In this document: in pieces, positions 32,935 to 41,564 of the stretch | Numbering within the stretch: the first letter of the stretch is position 1 | How the letters are laid out: the number at the start of each line of letters is the position of its first letter | Translations under genes and position numbers: made by a program | Origin: Arthrobacter sp. V1I9 | Lineage (GTDB): Bacteria > Actinomycetota > Actinomycetes > Actinomycetales > Micrococcaceae | Reading direction: 5' to 3' | Assembly: GCF_030817075.1 (NCBI RefSeq) | Contig: NZ_JAUSYU010000001.1 | Coordinates: 3,906,001 to 3,970,000 of the forward strand | DNA length: 64,000 nt | The notes under the pieces: generated by a model | What the model was told of the DNA's origin: nothing | Databases searched by the model: none | The model's input: only the letters and a program-made list of their open reading frames with translations

Positions 32935-34811
32935 TGCGCCGTTTCGAACCCAGCCGCCGCTCGATGCTGGCGGCAGTGGCCGCAGGAGCCCTCACTGCTG
33001 CCGCAGGGCTCGCGGGGCCCGGGGCTACGCGCTCCGAGGCCACGGACGGGTCCGCAGCGGTACCACCGCAGGGCCGCACCAGGCCAATAATCTTCGTGGT
33101 GGGCGATTCCACGTCCTCCGCTTACCAGCACTCGGAACGTCCACGGGCCGGCTGGGGGCAGGCGCTCCCGTTGCTGGTAGGGCCACAGGCCGACGTTTTC
33201 GACTACGCGTGGTCCGGCGCTTCGTCCAAGAGCTTCGCGGACGCCGGCCTGCTGGACGAGGTGGTGGCCCTCCTCCAGCCTGGCGACTACCTGCTCATCT
33301 CCTTCGGGCACAACGACGAAAAGGTTGAAGACCCGGCCAGGGGCACCGACCCGCAGACCACCTTCAAGGAGTATTTGCAGAAGTACATCGATGGTGCCGA
33401 GGGCCGGGGCGCGAAGGCTGTACTGATAACCCCGGTGGAACGCCGCCGGTTCAGCGCCCTTGGAGTCGCCCAGGACTCCCATGGTGCGTACCCCCAGGCA
33501 GTGCGGGAACTCGCAGCTGCCACCGGCACCCCGCTTGTGGACCTCACCGCGTCCTCCAAGGGCCTCTGGCAGAAGCTCGGCGCCGAGGGAACCAAGTCGC
33601 ACTTCCTGTATGCCTCGCCGGGCCAGTATCCGCAGTATCCGCAAGGCGTGACAGATAATACGCATTTCCAGGCGGAAGGGGCCCTGGCCGTGGCCCGGCT
33701 GGTTGCCTCGGAACTCCGGTCACAACAGACACTGCCGCCTGGGTACTTACAGCACCTCGACGCCAGACTGGACGCCATCGCCGGCATCTACTGGCCAAGC
33801 GAACGGCCCGTGGATAGGCCCGCTATTGTCAGCGTGGGCAAGGGGCAGGCGTTCCCGACGGTGCAGGCGGCCATCGACGCGGTGCCCGAAGGCAGCACCC
33901 GCCGGACCCACATCCGGATCCAGCCAGGCATCTACCGGGAGGCCATCAGGGTGCCGGCCAGCAAGCCCAGAATCTCGTTTTTGGGGCAGGGGGAGAGGGC
34001 GAAGGATGTTGTGTTGGTTTACAACAACGCCTCCGGCACGCCCAAGCCAGATGGCACCGGACCCTATGGCACGGGTGGAAGTGCCAGCGTACGGATTGAC
34101 GGGCCGGACTTTAGGGCCGCAAACCTCACGTTCAGCAACGACTTTGACGAGGCCGCCAACCAGGACATGAAGAACCGGCAGGCAGTGGCACTCTTCCTGA
34201 CGGGAGACCGTGCAGTTCTGAGCAACGTCCGGTGCCTGGGCAACCAGGACACGCTGCTGGTTGATTCACCGTCCCGCGGCGTACAGGCGCGGTTCTTCTT
34301 CCGCGACTGCTATATCGAAGGCGACGTGGACTTCATCTTCGGCCGGGGCACGGCGGTCTTCTCCGGAACCGAAGTCCGCTCCCTGGACCGCGGATCAAGC
34401 AGCAACAACGGCTACGTTTCGGCCGGCAGCCTGAATATTGGAATCAAGCACGGGTTCCTGTTCACGGGCTGCCGCTTTGTGTCCGACGCTGCACCGGGAT
34501 CCGTCCACCTCGGCCGGCCCTGGCACCCCAGCGGTGACGTGGACGCCATCGCCCAGGTGCTGATCCGGGATTCGTGGCTGGATGCGCACATTTCCAGCGT
34601 TCCGTGGACAGACATGAGCGGGTTTTCCTGGCGGGAAGCCCGGTTCCACGAGTTCAACAACAACGGCCCCGGGTCCCGTGTCACCGCCGGCAGGCCGCAG
34701 CTTGAACCGGCACTGGCGAAGGAGTTCACCGTGGAGGCCTACCTCCACGGAACCGACGGCTGGGCTCCCCAGCTGGCGGGCACCCGGGCAGACAGCACCC
34801 CGCGGGTGTAG
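32934..34811 (+). CDS. Fused SGNH (rhamnogalacturonan) acetylesterase and pectinesterase
   Basis: A 625-residue two-domain enzyme. The N-terminus MRRFEPSRRSMLAAVAAG looks like a Tat signal (SRRSML). Domain 1, about residues 50-265, is an SGNH hydrolase of the rhamnogalacturonan acetylesterase type: IFVVGDSTSS, then FGHND, then VTDNTHF. Domain 2, about residues 295-620, is a CE8 pectin methylesterase: GNQDTLLVDSPSRGVQARFF and GDVDFIFGRGTAVFSG with catalytic Asp, and HLGRPWHPSGD near the end. One chain could remove acetyl and methyl groups so that the coupled lyase can act. All key residues appear present. Confidence 0.9.
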   Translation: MRRFEPSRRSMLAAVAAGALTAAAGLAGPGATRSEATDGSAAVPPQGRTRPIIFVVGDSTSSAYQHSERPRAGWGQALPLLVGPQADVFDYAWSGASSKSFADAGLLDEVVALLQPGDYLLISFGHNDEKVEDPARGTDPQTTFKEYLQKYIDGAEGRGAKAVLITPVERRRFSALGVAQDSHGAYPQAVRELAAATGTPLVDLTASSKGLWQKLGAEGTKSHFLYASPGQYPQYPQGVTDNTHFQAEGALAVARLVASELRSQQTLPPGYLQHLDARLDAIAGIYWPSERPVDRPAIVSVGKGQAFPTVQAAIDAVPEGSTRRTHIRIQPGIYREAIRVPASKPRISFLGQGERAKDVVLVYNNASGTPKPDGTGPYGTGGSASVRIDGPDFRAANLTFSNDFDEAANQDMKNRQAVALFLTGDRAVLSNVRCLGNQDTLLVDSPSRGVQARFFFRDCYIEGDVDFIFGRGTAVFSGTEVRSLDRGSSSNNGYVSAGSLNIGIKHGFLFTGCRFVSDAAPGSVHLGRPWHPSGDVDAIAQVLIRDSWLDAHISSVPWTDMSGFSWREARFHEFNNNGPGSRVTAGRPQLEPALAKEFTVEAYLHGTDGWAPQLAGTRADSTPRV

Positions 34812-34842
34812 GGAGGCCCTGGCTGGCAAGATGGAAGGAACA

Positions 34843-34877
34843 GGTGGGTGGACGGGTGCAGTGCCCGTCCACCCACC
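34843..34877 (+). terminator. Terminator after the pectin operon
   Basis: GGTGGGTGGACGGG (34843-34856) pairs perfectly with CCCGTCCACCCACC (34864-34877) around a 7-base loop, a very strong 14-bp stem 32 bases after the pectinesterase stop. Confidence 0.85.
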
Positions 34878-34960
34878 ACCGGCCCAGTGCGTGCCGTGGA
34901 GCGCAGTTCGCGCAGGAATGCCGCGTTACGCAGTGCGGCCGGAGAAGTAGGCTGGTCTCC

Positions 34961-36079
34961 ATGACGTCATCAGAGACCCTCGCCGGGGGCATCCAGCCGC
35001 GCCCTGTGGTGGCAAAACTGCCCCGCTACGCCGCCGGCAAACCGCCTGTCGCCGTGGACGGACTGGCCAGTTACAAGCTGTCCTCGAATGAAAACCCGCT
35101 GCCCCCGATCCCTGCGGTCGTTGAGGCAATTGCGCAGCAGACAGATTTCAACCGCTACCCTGATCCTCTGAGCAGCAGGCTCCGCACAGAGCTGGCCGCA
35201 TTCCTGGATGTTCCCGCCGAGGATATCGTCACTGGCGCAGGCAGCCTGGGGGCTTTGAACCAGCTGCTGGCCGCATTCGCGGGGCGGAACGAAGACGGCG
35301 AACCCGACGAAGTGGTTTACGCGTGGCGCTCCTTTGAGGCGTATCCCATCAGCGTTGGCCTCTCGGGTGCGCAGGGTGTCCCCGTTCCCCTGGCTGCCGG
35401 CGGCCGCCACGACCTCAAGGCGATGGCTGCAGCAGTTACAGCCCGCACCAAGGTGATCCTCCTCTGCACCCCAAACAATCCCACGGGCCCTGCGCTGACA
35501 GCCGCCGAGACAGAGGCGTTTATCCGCTCTGTGCCGGCAGGCGTGGTGGTGGTGGTTGACGAGGCCTACCAGGAGTTCGTGCGGGACGCGGAGGCGGCGG
35601 ACGGGATTGCGCTCTACCGCAAGTACCCCAACGTGGTTGTGCTCCGGACCTTCTCGAAGGCCCACGGGCTTGCCGGCCTGCGGGTTGGCTACAGCATCTC
35701 CAACCCCGGGTTGACTCAACACCTTAGGGTCGCTGCCACGCCGTTCGCCGTGTCGCAGATTGCAGAAACTGCCGCAATTATTTCCCTGCAGAATTACCCG
35801 CAAGTTGTAGAGAGGGTACAAAAACTCGTGGATGAGCGGGAACGCGTTACGGTGGGGCTCAGGAATCTGGGCTGGGCTGTTCCGGACGCGCAGGGCAACT
35901 TCGTTTGGCTGGACCTTGGAGCCGACAGCGCCGGATTCGCAGACCTGGCGGCTACGCAGGCCTTGTCCGTCAGGGCGTTTCCCGGGGAGGGAGTGCGGGT
36001 AAGCATCGGCGAGACCGAAGCAAATACGCGGTTCCTCAAGCTGTGTGCCAACTATACAAAGGCCCCACGCGCTTCCTAG
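34961..36079 (+). CDS. Histidinol-phosphate/aromatic aminotransferase family (HisC-like)
   Basis: A 372-residue class I/II PLP enzyme. YKLSSNENPLPPIPAVVEAI is the classic HisC-type N-terminal motif, VVVVDEAYQEF binds the cofactor and TFSKAHGLAGLRVGY holds the PLP lysine. It transfers amino groups to 2-oxoacids, either histidinol phosphate or aromatic ones. No his genes are nearby, so an aromatic or general role is as likely. TAGGCT (34948-34953) sits 7 bases before the ATG and no ribosome site is seen, so the mRNA is probably leaderless. A longer frame upstream overlaps the terminator and is rejected. Confidence 0.85.
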   Translation: MTSSETLAGGIQPRPVVAKLPRYAAGKPPVAVDGLASYKLSSNENPLPPIPAVVEAIAQQTDFNRYPDPLSSRLRTELAAFLDVPAEDIVTGAGSLGALNQLLAAFAGRNEDGEPDEVVYAWRSFEAYPISVGLSGAQGVPVPLAAGGRHDLKAMAAAVTARTKVILLCTPNNPTGPALTAAETEAFIRSVPAGVVVVVDEAYQEFVRDAEAADGIALYRKYPNVVVLRTFSKAHGLAGLRVGYSISNPGLTQHLRVAATPFAVSQIAETAAIISLQNYPQVVERVQKLVDERERVTVGLRNLGWAVPDAQGNFVWLDLGADSAGFADLAATQALSVRAFPGEGVRVSIGETEANTRFLKLCANYTKAPRAS

Positions 36080-36104
36080 CACTTAACAAGTAGCCCCGCG
36101 GTTA

Positions 36105-36134
36105 CTTACTGAAGATAAAGTTAGGATCAGTAAG
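36105..36134. promoter_or_regulatory. Inverted repeat 1 upstream of the dehydrogenase operon
   Basis: CTTACTGA (36105-36112) and TCAGTAAG (36127-36134) form a perfect 8-bp inverted repeat with 14 bases between. It is the first of two adjacent symmetric sites before the 2-oxoacid dehydrogenase genes; it could be an operator or end the aminotransferase transcript. Confidence 0.45.
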
Positions 36135-36139
36135 CCATT

Positions 36140-36181
36140 ATATATGCCGCAGCAGGAATTCATTCCTTTTGCGGCATATAT
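36140..36181. promoter_or_regulatory. Inverted repeat 2 upstream of the dehydrogenase operon
   Basis: ATATATGCCGCA (36140-36151) and TGCGGCATATAT (36170-36181) are perfect 12-base inverted arms. A smaller palindrome GGAAT-TC-ATTCC lies between them. The A/T-rich ends are unusual for this GC-rich DNA. The site lies 49-90 bases before the E1-alpha ATG, which suits an operator, for example for an Lrp/AsnC-type regulator as known for bkd operons elsewhere. The regulator is not in the window. Confidence 0.55.
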
Positions 36182-36229
36182 CCCAGCGACATTGCATCCG
36201 CATCCGGATGCGGCAAGCAAGGAGACGGT

Positions 36230-37495
36230 ATGGGCACACATCTGCCTGCCACCGAGTTCGACGGAACAGCTGTAGACGACCAGCGCGAGGCTGATGCCGA
36301 AGCCATCATGGGCGAACCCCCGGCGCAGATGGTCCAGCTCCTCGGCCCTGACGGGAAACTCGGCTTTGATCCCGTCTTCACCGGATACGCCGAGAAACTC
36401 ACCCCGGAGAAACTCCAGGGACTCTACGCTGACATGGCTGCCATCCGCCGCTTCGACGTCGAAGCCACCGCCTTGCAGCGCCAGGGCCAGTTGGCGCTCT
36501 GGGTTCCGTTGACCGGCCAGGAAGCCGCCCAAATCGGCTCGGGCCGTGCCAGCCAGCCGCAGGACTACATCTTTCCCACCTACCGGGAACACGGCGTCGC
36601 CTTGACCCGCAATGTGGACCTGGCCGAGCTCCTGCGCCAGTTCCGCGGGGTCTCCAACGGCGGCTGGAACCCCAAGGACACCAACTTCCACCTGTACACG
36701 CTGGTCCTGGCGGCGCAGACGCTTCACGCAGTGGGCTACGCCATGGGCATCCAGCGGGACCAGAAGCTTGCCGCCGCCAACTCTGCCGCCTCCGGTGCGC
36801 CCACTTCAGAACCGGACGCGGCAGTTATCGCCTACTTTGGGGACGGCGCGAGCTCCGAGGGGGACGTCCACGAATCCATGGTGTTTGCGTCCTCCTACAA
36901 CGCCCCCGTGGTGTTCTTCTGCCAGAACAACCACTGGGCCATCTCCGTTCCCACCAACGTGCAAACGCGGGTGCCGCTGTCCAACCGGGCCAAGGGCTAC
37001 GGCTTCCCCGGCATCCGGGTGGACGGCAACGACGTCATTGCCGTGCACGCCGTCACCGAATGGGCGCTGGAGCACGCACGCCAGGGCAAAGGCCCCGTCC
37101 TGATCGAGGCCTTCACCTACAGGGTGGGTGCGCATACGACGGCGGACGACCCCACGAAATACCGCGAGTCAGCGGAGGAGGATGCCTGGCGGGCCAAGGA
37201 TCCGCTGGTACGCCTGGAGAAATACCTGCGTGCGGAAGGCCTGGCTGACGAAGCGTTCTTCGCCAAGGTCAAGGCCGACGGTGACGAGCTCGCAGCTTAC
37301 GTCCGGCGCACCACGCACGACCTCGAGACGCCGGATATCCGGTCCGCCTTCGCCAACACCTACGTGGAGGCCCACCCCCTGGTGGCAGAGGAGCTGGCCT
37401 GGTTTGAGGAGTACTCAGCGGGTTTTGCAGGCGAAGGGCAGGCAGAAGAACGGCAGGCAGTAACAGCCCCGGCGTCCCAAGAGGCAGGCCACTGA
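36230..37495 (+). CDS. bkdA: 2-oxoacid dehydrogenase E1 alpha subunit (branched-chain/pyruvate type)
   Basis: A 421-residue thiamine-diphosphate subunit. The TPP motif begins at IAYFGDGASSEGDVHESM and ends at FFCQNNHWAIS (G-D-G ... N-N). IFPTYREHGVALTR is the conserved entrance region. With E1-beta it decarboxylates a branched-chain 2-oxoacid (or pyruvate) and passes the acyl group to E2. The N-terminal 35 residues and a Gln/Ala-rich tail are less conserved. ATG at 36230 has AAGGAGA upstream; the stop shares a base with the E1-beta ATG. Confidence 0.92.
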   Translation: MGTHLPATEFDGTAVDDQREADAEAIMGEPPAQMVQLLGPDGKLGFDPVFTGYAEKLTPEKLQGLYADMAAIRRFDVEATALQRQGQLALWVPLTGQEAAQIGSGRASQPQDYIFPTYREHGVALTRNVDLAELLRQFRGVSNGGWNPKDTNFHLYTLVLAAQTLHAVGYAMGIQRDQKLAAANSAASGAPTSEPDAAVIAYFGDGASSEGDVHESMVFASSYNAPVVFFCQNNHWAISVPTNVQTRVPLSNRAKGYGFPGIRVDGNDVIAVHAVTEWALEHARQGKGPVLIEAFTYRVGAHTTADDPTKYRESAEEDAWRAKDPLVRLEKYLRAEGLADEAFFAKVKADGDELAAYVRRTTHDLETPDIRSAFANTYVEAHPLVAEELAWFEEYSAGFAGEGQAEERQAVTAPASQEAGH

Positions 37496-38475
37496 TGACC
37501 ACCATGACCATCGCAAAGGCCATCAATGAGGGCCTGCGCGCAGCACTGACGGACAACCCGAAATCCCTGCTGATGGGCGAAGACATCGGCGCCCTCGGCG
37601 GCGTGTACCGCGTGACGGACGGGCTGATCCGCGAGTTCGGCCCGGACCGCGTGGTGGACACCCCGCTCGCAGAGTCCGGCATCATCGGCACCGCGATCGG
37701 CCTCGCACTGCGCGGCTACACGCCGGTATGCGAAATCCAGTTCGACGGCTTCGTTTTCCCGGGCTTCAACCAGATCACCACCCAGTTGGCCAAGATGCAC
37801 GCGCGCAGCAACGGCAACCTCACCGTTCCAGTGGTCATCCGCATCCCCTACGGCGGAGGCATCGGCTCCGTGGAGCACCATTCGGAATCCCCGGAAGCGC
37901 TCTTCGCCCATACGGCAGGCCTGCGCATCATCACGCCGTCCAACCCGCATGATGCCTACTGGATGATCCAGCAGGCTGTGGAGTGCCAGGATCCGGTGAT
38001 CGTTTTCGAGCCCAAGCGCCGCTACTGGCTCAAGGGTGACGTTGACGTCCAGTCACCGGGCCGGGCGGATGACCCTTTCAAGGCCCACGTTCTCCGGGAG
38101 GGGGCAGACGCCACCATCGTGGCGTATGGCCCGCTGGTTCCGGTGGCCCTGGCTGCGGCCAACGCCGCGGAGGAGGACGGACGCAGCGTTGAGGTCATTG
38201 ACCTGCGCTCCATCTCGCCCCTTGACTTCGATACCGTCACCGCCTCGGTGGAAAAGACCGGGCGCCTGATCGTGGCCCATGAGGCGCCCACCTTCGGCGG
38301 TATCGGCGGTGAAATCGCGGCCCGGATCAGCGAGCGGGCCTTCCATTCCCTGGAGGCGCCCGTGATCCGCGTAGGTGGCTTCCACATGCCCTATCCCGTT
38401 GCCAAGGTGGAGGAAGATTACCTTCCGGACATCGACCGCATCCTCGAGGCGCTGGACCGCGCCCTCACCTACTGA
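37495..38475 (+). CDS. bkdB: 2-oxoacid dehydrogenase E1 beta subunit
   Basis: A 326-residue transketolase-like subunit. [20 protein letters not shown] and [20 protein letters not shown] are the usual E1-beta motifs, and the C-terminal domain ([20 protein letters not shown]) completes the fold. It pairs with E1-alpha, the two active sites lying at the interface. Second gene of a three-gene operon; seven bases separate it from the E2 ATG. Confidence 0.94.
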   Translation: MTTMTIAKAINEGLRAALTDNPKSLLMGEDIGALGGVYRVTDGLIREFGPDRVVDTPLAESGIIGTAIGLALRGYTPVCEIQFDGFVFPGFNQITTQLAKMHARSNGNLTVPVVIRIPYGGGIGSVEHHSESPEALFAHTAGLRIITPSNPHDAYWMIQQAVECQDPVIVFEPKRRYWLKGDVDVQSPGRADDPFKAHVLREGADATIVAYGPLVPVALAAANAAEEDGRSVEVIDLRSISPLDFDTVTASVEKTGRLIVAHEAPTFGGIGGEIAARISERAFHSLEAPVIRVGGFHMPYPVAKVEEDYLPDIDRILEALDRALTY

Positions 38476-38482
38476 GGACACC

Positions 38483-39955
38483 ATGACTCTCAACAAGTTC
38501 AACCTGCCTGACGTAGGCGAGGGCCTCACCGAGGCGGAAATTGTCTCCTGGAAGGTCAAGCCCGGTGACGCCGTCGCCATCAATGACGTCCTGTGCGAGA
38601 TCGAAACTGCCAAGTCGATCGTGGAACTGCCGTCCCCCTTTGCCGGGACCGTCACGGATCTGCTGGTCCCGGAAGGGGTGACCATCGACGTCGGCACGGC
38701 CATCATCAGCGTCAGCGATGACGTCGCGGGCGATCCCACGCCCGCGGACGTGCGGGCCCCGGAGACCCCGGTGCAGCCGCTCTACGGCAAGCTGCCGGCA
38801 GAAAATGAAGCGCCCGACGCCGGCTCAACAGACAGTGCCCTGGCCGGCGGTCCGCTGGTGGGCTCGGGTCCCAAGGCCGACGCCGTCAAGCGCCGCCCGC
38901 GGAAGGCGGCACCTGCCGCCGGTTCCCTGACGGTCAACGCTCCCGAGGTGGAGCCTGTCCAGCCCCACACGCCGGCTGAGGTGGCGGCGCATGACGAGGC
39001 CCGGTCCGCCGAAGGGATGGACAACCGGCCCACCTTTGGTGGGGCCATCACCGGCCTCGTGAACAAGGTCCTGGCCAAGCCGCCGGTCCGCAAGATCGCC
39101 CGCGACCTCGGCATCGACCTCGCAGACGTGGTGGCAACCGGCCTGCGCGGCGAGGTGACGCGCGAGGACCTGGTCAGCTACCAGGCCCAGCGCGACGCAG
39201 AGCTGGACAAGGCGGACGGGTTCTGGGGCAAGGCAGGAAAGCCGCAGGACCAGCGGATAGAACGGATTCCCGTCAAGGGCGTCCGCAAGGCCACGGCGAA
39301 GGCGATGGTGGAGTCGGCATTTTCGGCACCCCACGTGAGCATCTTTGTGGACGTGGACGCCAGCCGCACCATGGAGTTCGTCAAGAGGCTCAAGTCCTCC
39401 CGCGACTTCGAAGGCATCCGGGTATCGCCGCTGCTCATCCTCGCAAAGGCAGTGATCTGGGCGGCCGCGCGTAACCCCAGCGTCAATGCCACCTGGATGG
39501 ACAACGGCGAAGGCACCGCCGAAATCCAGGTCAAGCACTACATGAACCTGGGAATCGCAGCGGCCACTCCCCGCGGCTTGATGGTCCCGAACATCAAGAA
39601 CGCCCAGGACCTCTCCCTGAAGGAGCTGGCGCTGGCCCTGAACAACCTCGCCACCACCGCCAGGGCCGGAAAAACACAGCCTGCGGAGATGCAGGGCGGC
39701 ACGCTCACGATCACCAACATTGGGGCGCTGGGCATTGACACAGGTACGCCGATCATCAACCCCGGCGAGGTGGCGATCGTCGCCTTCGGAACCATCAAGC
39801 AGAAGCCCTGGGTCCTGGACGGCGAAGTGATTCCCCGCTGGATCACCACCCTTGGCGGTTCGTTCGACCACCGCGTGGTGGACGGCGACCTGTCCGCCCG
39901 CTTTATGGCCGACGTCGCCGCCATCCTGGAGGAACCGGCACTGCTGCTGGACTAG
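38483..39955 (+). CDS. bkdC: 2-oxoacid dehydrogenase E2 (dihydrolipoamide acyltransferase)
   Basis: A 490-residue acyltransferase. Domains: one lipoyl domain at about 1-80 with the lipoylated Lys in [15 protein letters not shown]; Pro/Ala linker; E1/E3-binding domain at about 195-230 ([20 protein letters not shown]); linker; catalytic domain at about 260-490 ending with [18 protein letters not shown], the H-x-x-x-D-G active site. It moves the acyl group from lipoamide to CoA. No E3 gene is in the window, so the shared lipoamide dehydrogenase must be elsewhere. ATG at 38483 follows GAGGACACC. Confidence 0.94.
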   Translation: MTLNKFNLPDVGEGLTEAEIVSWKVKPGDAVAINDVLCEIETAKSIVELPSPFAGTVTDLLVPEGVTIDVGTAIISVSDDVAGDPTPADVRAPETPVQPLYGKLPAENEAPDAGSTDSALAGGPLVGSGPKADAVKRRPRKAAPAAGSLTVNAPEVEPVQPHTPAEVAAHDEARSAEGMDNRPTFGGAITGLVNKVLAKPPVRKIARDLGIDLADVVATGLRGEVTREDLVSYQAQRDAELDKADGFWGKAGKPQDQRIERIPVKGVRKATAKAMVESAFSAPHVSIFVDVDASRTMEFVKRLKSSRDFEGIRVSPLLILAKAVIWAAARNPSVNATWMDNGEGTAEIQVKHYMNLGIAAATPRGLMVPNIKNAQDLSLKELALALNNLATTARAGKTQPAEMQGGTLTITNIGALGIDTGTPIINPGEVAIVAFGTIKQKPWVLDGEVIPRWITTLGGSFDHRVVDGDLSARFMADVAAILEEPALLLD

Positions 39956-39967
39956 GAAACCGACAAC

Positions 39968-40587
39968 ATGGTGATGAACGCCGGCGCCATCCGTGCCAAA
40001 AACAGGACAGCCAGATGGATCACGGAGACGCTCCAGCCACCAGTGGTGGTCAGCGTGCAGCTGTTGATCAGCCCGCTGACCCAGGCCGGCTTTCCCGGAA
40101 CCATGGCCTACGGTGCGTTGGCAGCCCTGTTCGTCTGCGTGATCCCGCTGTTGCTGCTGCTGGTCCTGGTGAAACTGGGTAAAGTCACCGACCATCACGT
40201 CAGCGACCGCAAGCAGCGGGCACCAGTGCTGCTGATGGCGCTGGCCTCCATCGCGGCCGGACTGCTGGTCCTGAATGCTGTCGGGGCTCCGCAAAGCGTT
40301 GTGGCCATGGTTCTTGGTGTGGTGGGCGGCGCGTGGTGGTCCTGGCAGCAGTCAGCCCGTTCTGGAAAATCAGCGGGCACGCTGCCGCCATATCCTCGTC
40401 CGCTGTGATTGCGGTTCTGATGCTCGGGGCGCCGTGGCTTCCGTTGCTGCTGCTCATCCCCGCCGTCGGCTGGTCCCGGGTGGTGCTGCGCGCCCACACG
40501 GTGGCGCAGGTGGTTGCCGGCTCGTTGTTCGGCGGCGTGGTGATGGCCGGGATCTGGTGGGTCCTGCAGGGCTGGATGGTCTCCTAA
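39968..40587 (+). pseudogene. PAP2-family phosphatase, frameshifted
   Basis: The first part (to about 40331) has membrane helices and a TDHHVSDRKQRAPVLL segment matching the K/D-x-R-P-type first PAP2 motif. The second part, in another frame, gives SPFWKISGHAAAISSSAVI and GWSRVVLRAHTVAQVVAGSL, the second and third PAP2 motifs. A one-base loss in the G/T-rich stretch 40331-40339 explains the break; adding a base gives about 206 residues. PAP2 enzymes dephosphorylate membrane lipids such as undecaprenyl or phosphatidic acid diphosphates. The gene starts 12 bases after E2 and is probably read with it. Confidence 0.8.
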
Positions 40588-40598
40588 CCCAGGGAGGC

Positions 40599-40934
40599 CT
40601 AATAGATGGTGTAGGCCGAGAGCATCTCAATAGTGGTTGGATCCGTCATTGATCCGAGCGCAACCGCTGCTGTCACCATCAATGCACACATTCCCGCGGC
40701 CACCGCCCCGGAGGCGGCCAGAATCTTCCAGTCTTCACGCAGTACGCTGCCCACCGTGGCGGGAAGTTCGAGGCCCGGGGCAATGAGGTTCGGTGCGCTG
40801 TCAACGGTCCCGTCGTCCAGCAGCGCCACCACCCTGCCGCTGCTGCGGTCAACGCGCATGGAACAGATGTGGTTTCCGTGGCGGGCCAGGAGGATGTCGT
40901 GCCCTACGAGCTGGCGGCGCTGGAGAGTTATCAA
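40599..40934 (-). CDS. Small hypothetical membrane protein
   Basis: About 111 residues using a TTG start at 40932-40934 behind AAGGGG. It has a short soluble part (LVGHDILLARHGNHICSMRV ... VVALLDDGT) and one clear C-terminal helix (ILAASGAVAAGMCALMVTAA). Not recognised. An ATG 39 bases upstream is possible but has a poorer site. It ends 12 bases from the converging PAP2 gene. Confidence 0.5.
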   Translation of the reverse strand: MITLQRRQLVGHDILLARHGNHICSMRVDRSSGRVVALLDDGTVDSAPNLIAPGLELPATVGSVLREDWKILAASGAVAAGMCALMVTAAVALGSMTDPTTIEMLSAYTIY

Positions 40935-41086
40935 TGGAGCCCCTTGAAAATGGTGAATGCCGGATGTCCGCACCATTGAGGGCTTATCCAATTTTATCCC
41001 CGGCTTCAGCTCCAAAACCCTGCTTTTAGGGTGAGAACGGACACCATGGGGCGGGGGAATGCCGCCCCATGGTGACCCTATCCGGG

Positions 41087-41515
41087 CTAGTCGGCGTCGT
41101 AGGTGTTGGCGATGTAGACGTCGCAGGGAGCGTTGTGGGCCACGCTGTTGGCAACGCTTCCGAGGACGCGCCCGATGCCCTGCATCCTGCGGTTTCCCAC
41201 CACGATGATGCGGGCCTCCATCCGGAGGGCCTCCTTGATGAGGGCGTCCGCCGGGCGGCCGCGGGCTGCCGAGTAAGTCACCTTGATGTCCCGGCCGAGG
41301 GAATCCGCGACGGTGCGCGCTACGTGCTCGGCGGCATCGGCGTCGGACACAATCCACTGGTCGCTGCCGCTGCCGAAGACCTCGGTGCGGTCGCTGTCGA
41401 AGGCTGAGACCACGTGAAGCGAGGCGCCCAGTGCTGCGGCGAGGTCCCGTGCGGACTCCGCTGCCTTCTTGGCCGTACCGCTGCCGTCAACCCCTACAAC
41501 GATGATTCCGCTCAT
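41087..41515 (-). CDS. Universal stress protein (UspA family)
   Basis: A 142-residue single Usp domain beginning MSGIIVVGVDGSGTAKKAAE. The C-terminus (ARIIVVGNRRMQGIGRVLG, then SVANSVAHNAPCDVYIA) holds the G-x-x-x-x-x-G...G-S nucleotide-binding loop of ATP-binding members. AAAGGAG precedes the ATG. Such proteins help cells endure starvation or low oxygen. It stands alone. Confidence 0.92.
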   Translation of the reverse strand: MSGIIVVGVDGSGTAKKAAESARDLAAALGASLHVVSAFDSDRTEVFGSGSDQWIVSDADAAEHVARTVADSLGRDIKVTYSAARGRPADALIKEALRMEARIIVVGNRRMQGIGRVLGSVANSVAHNAPCDVYIANTYDAD

Positions 41516-41564
41516 GTGTTGCTCCTTTGCTTTGTGTGTGCGGCTTAAGTCAGTGAGCCCAAGG

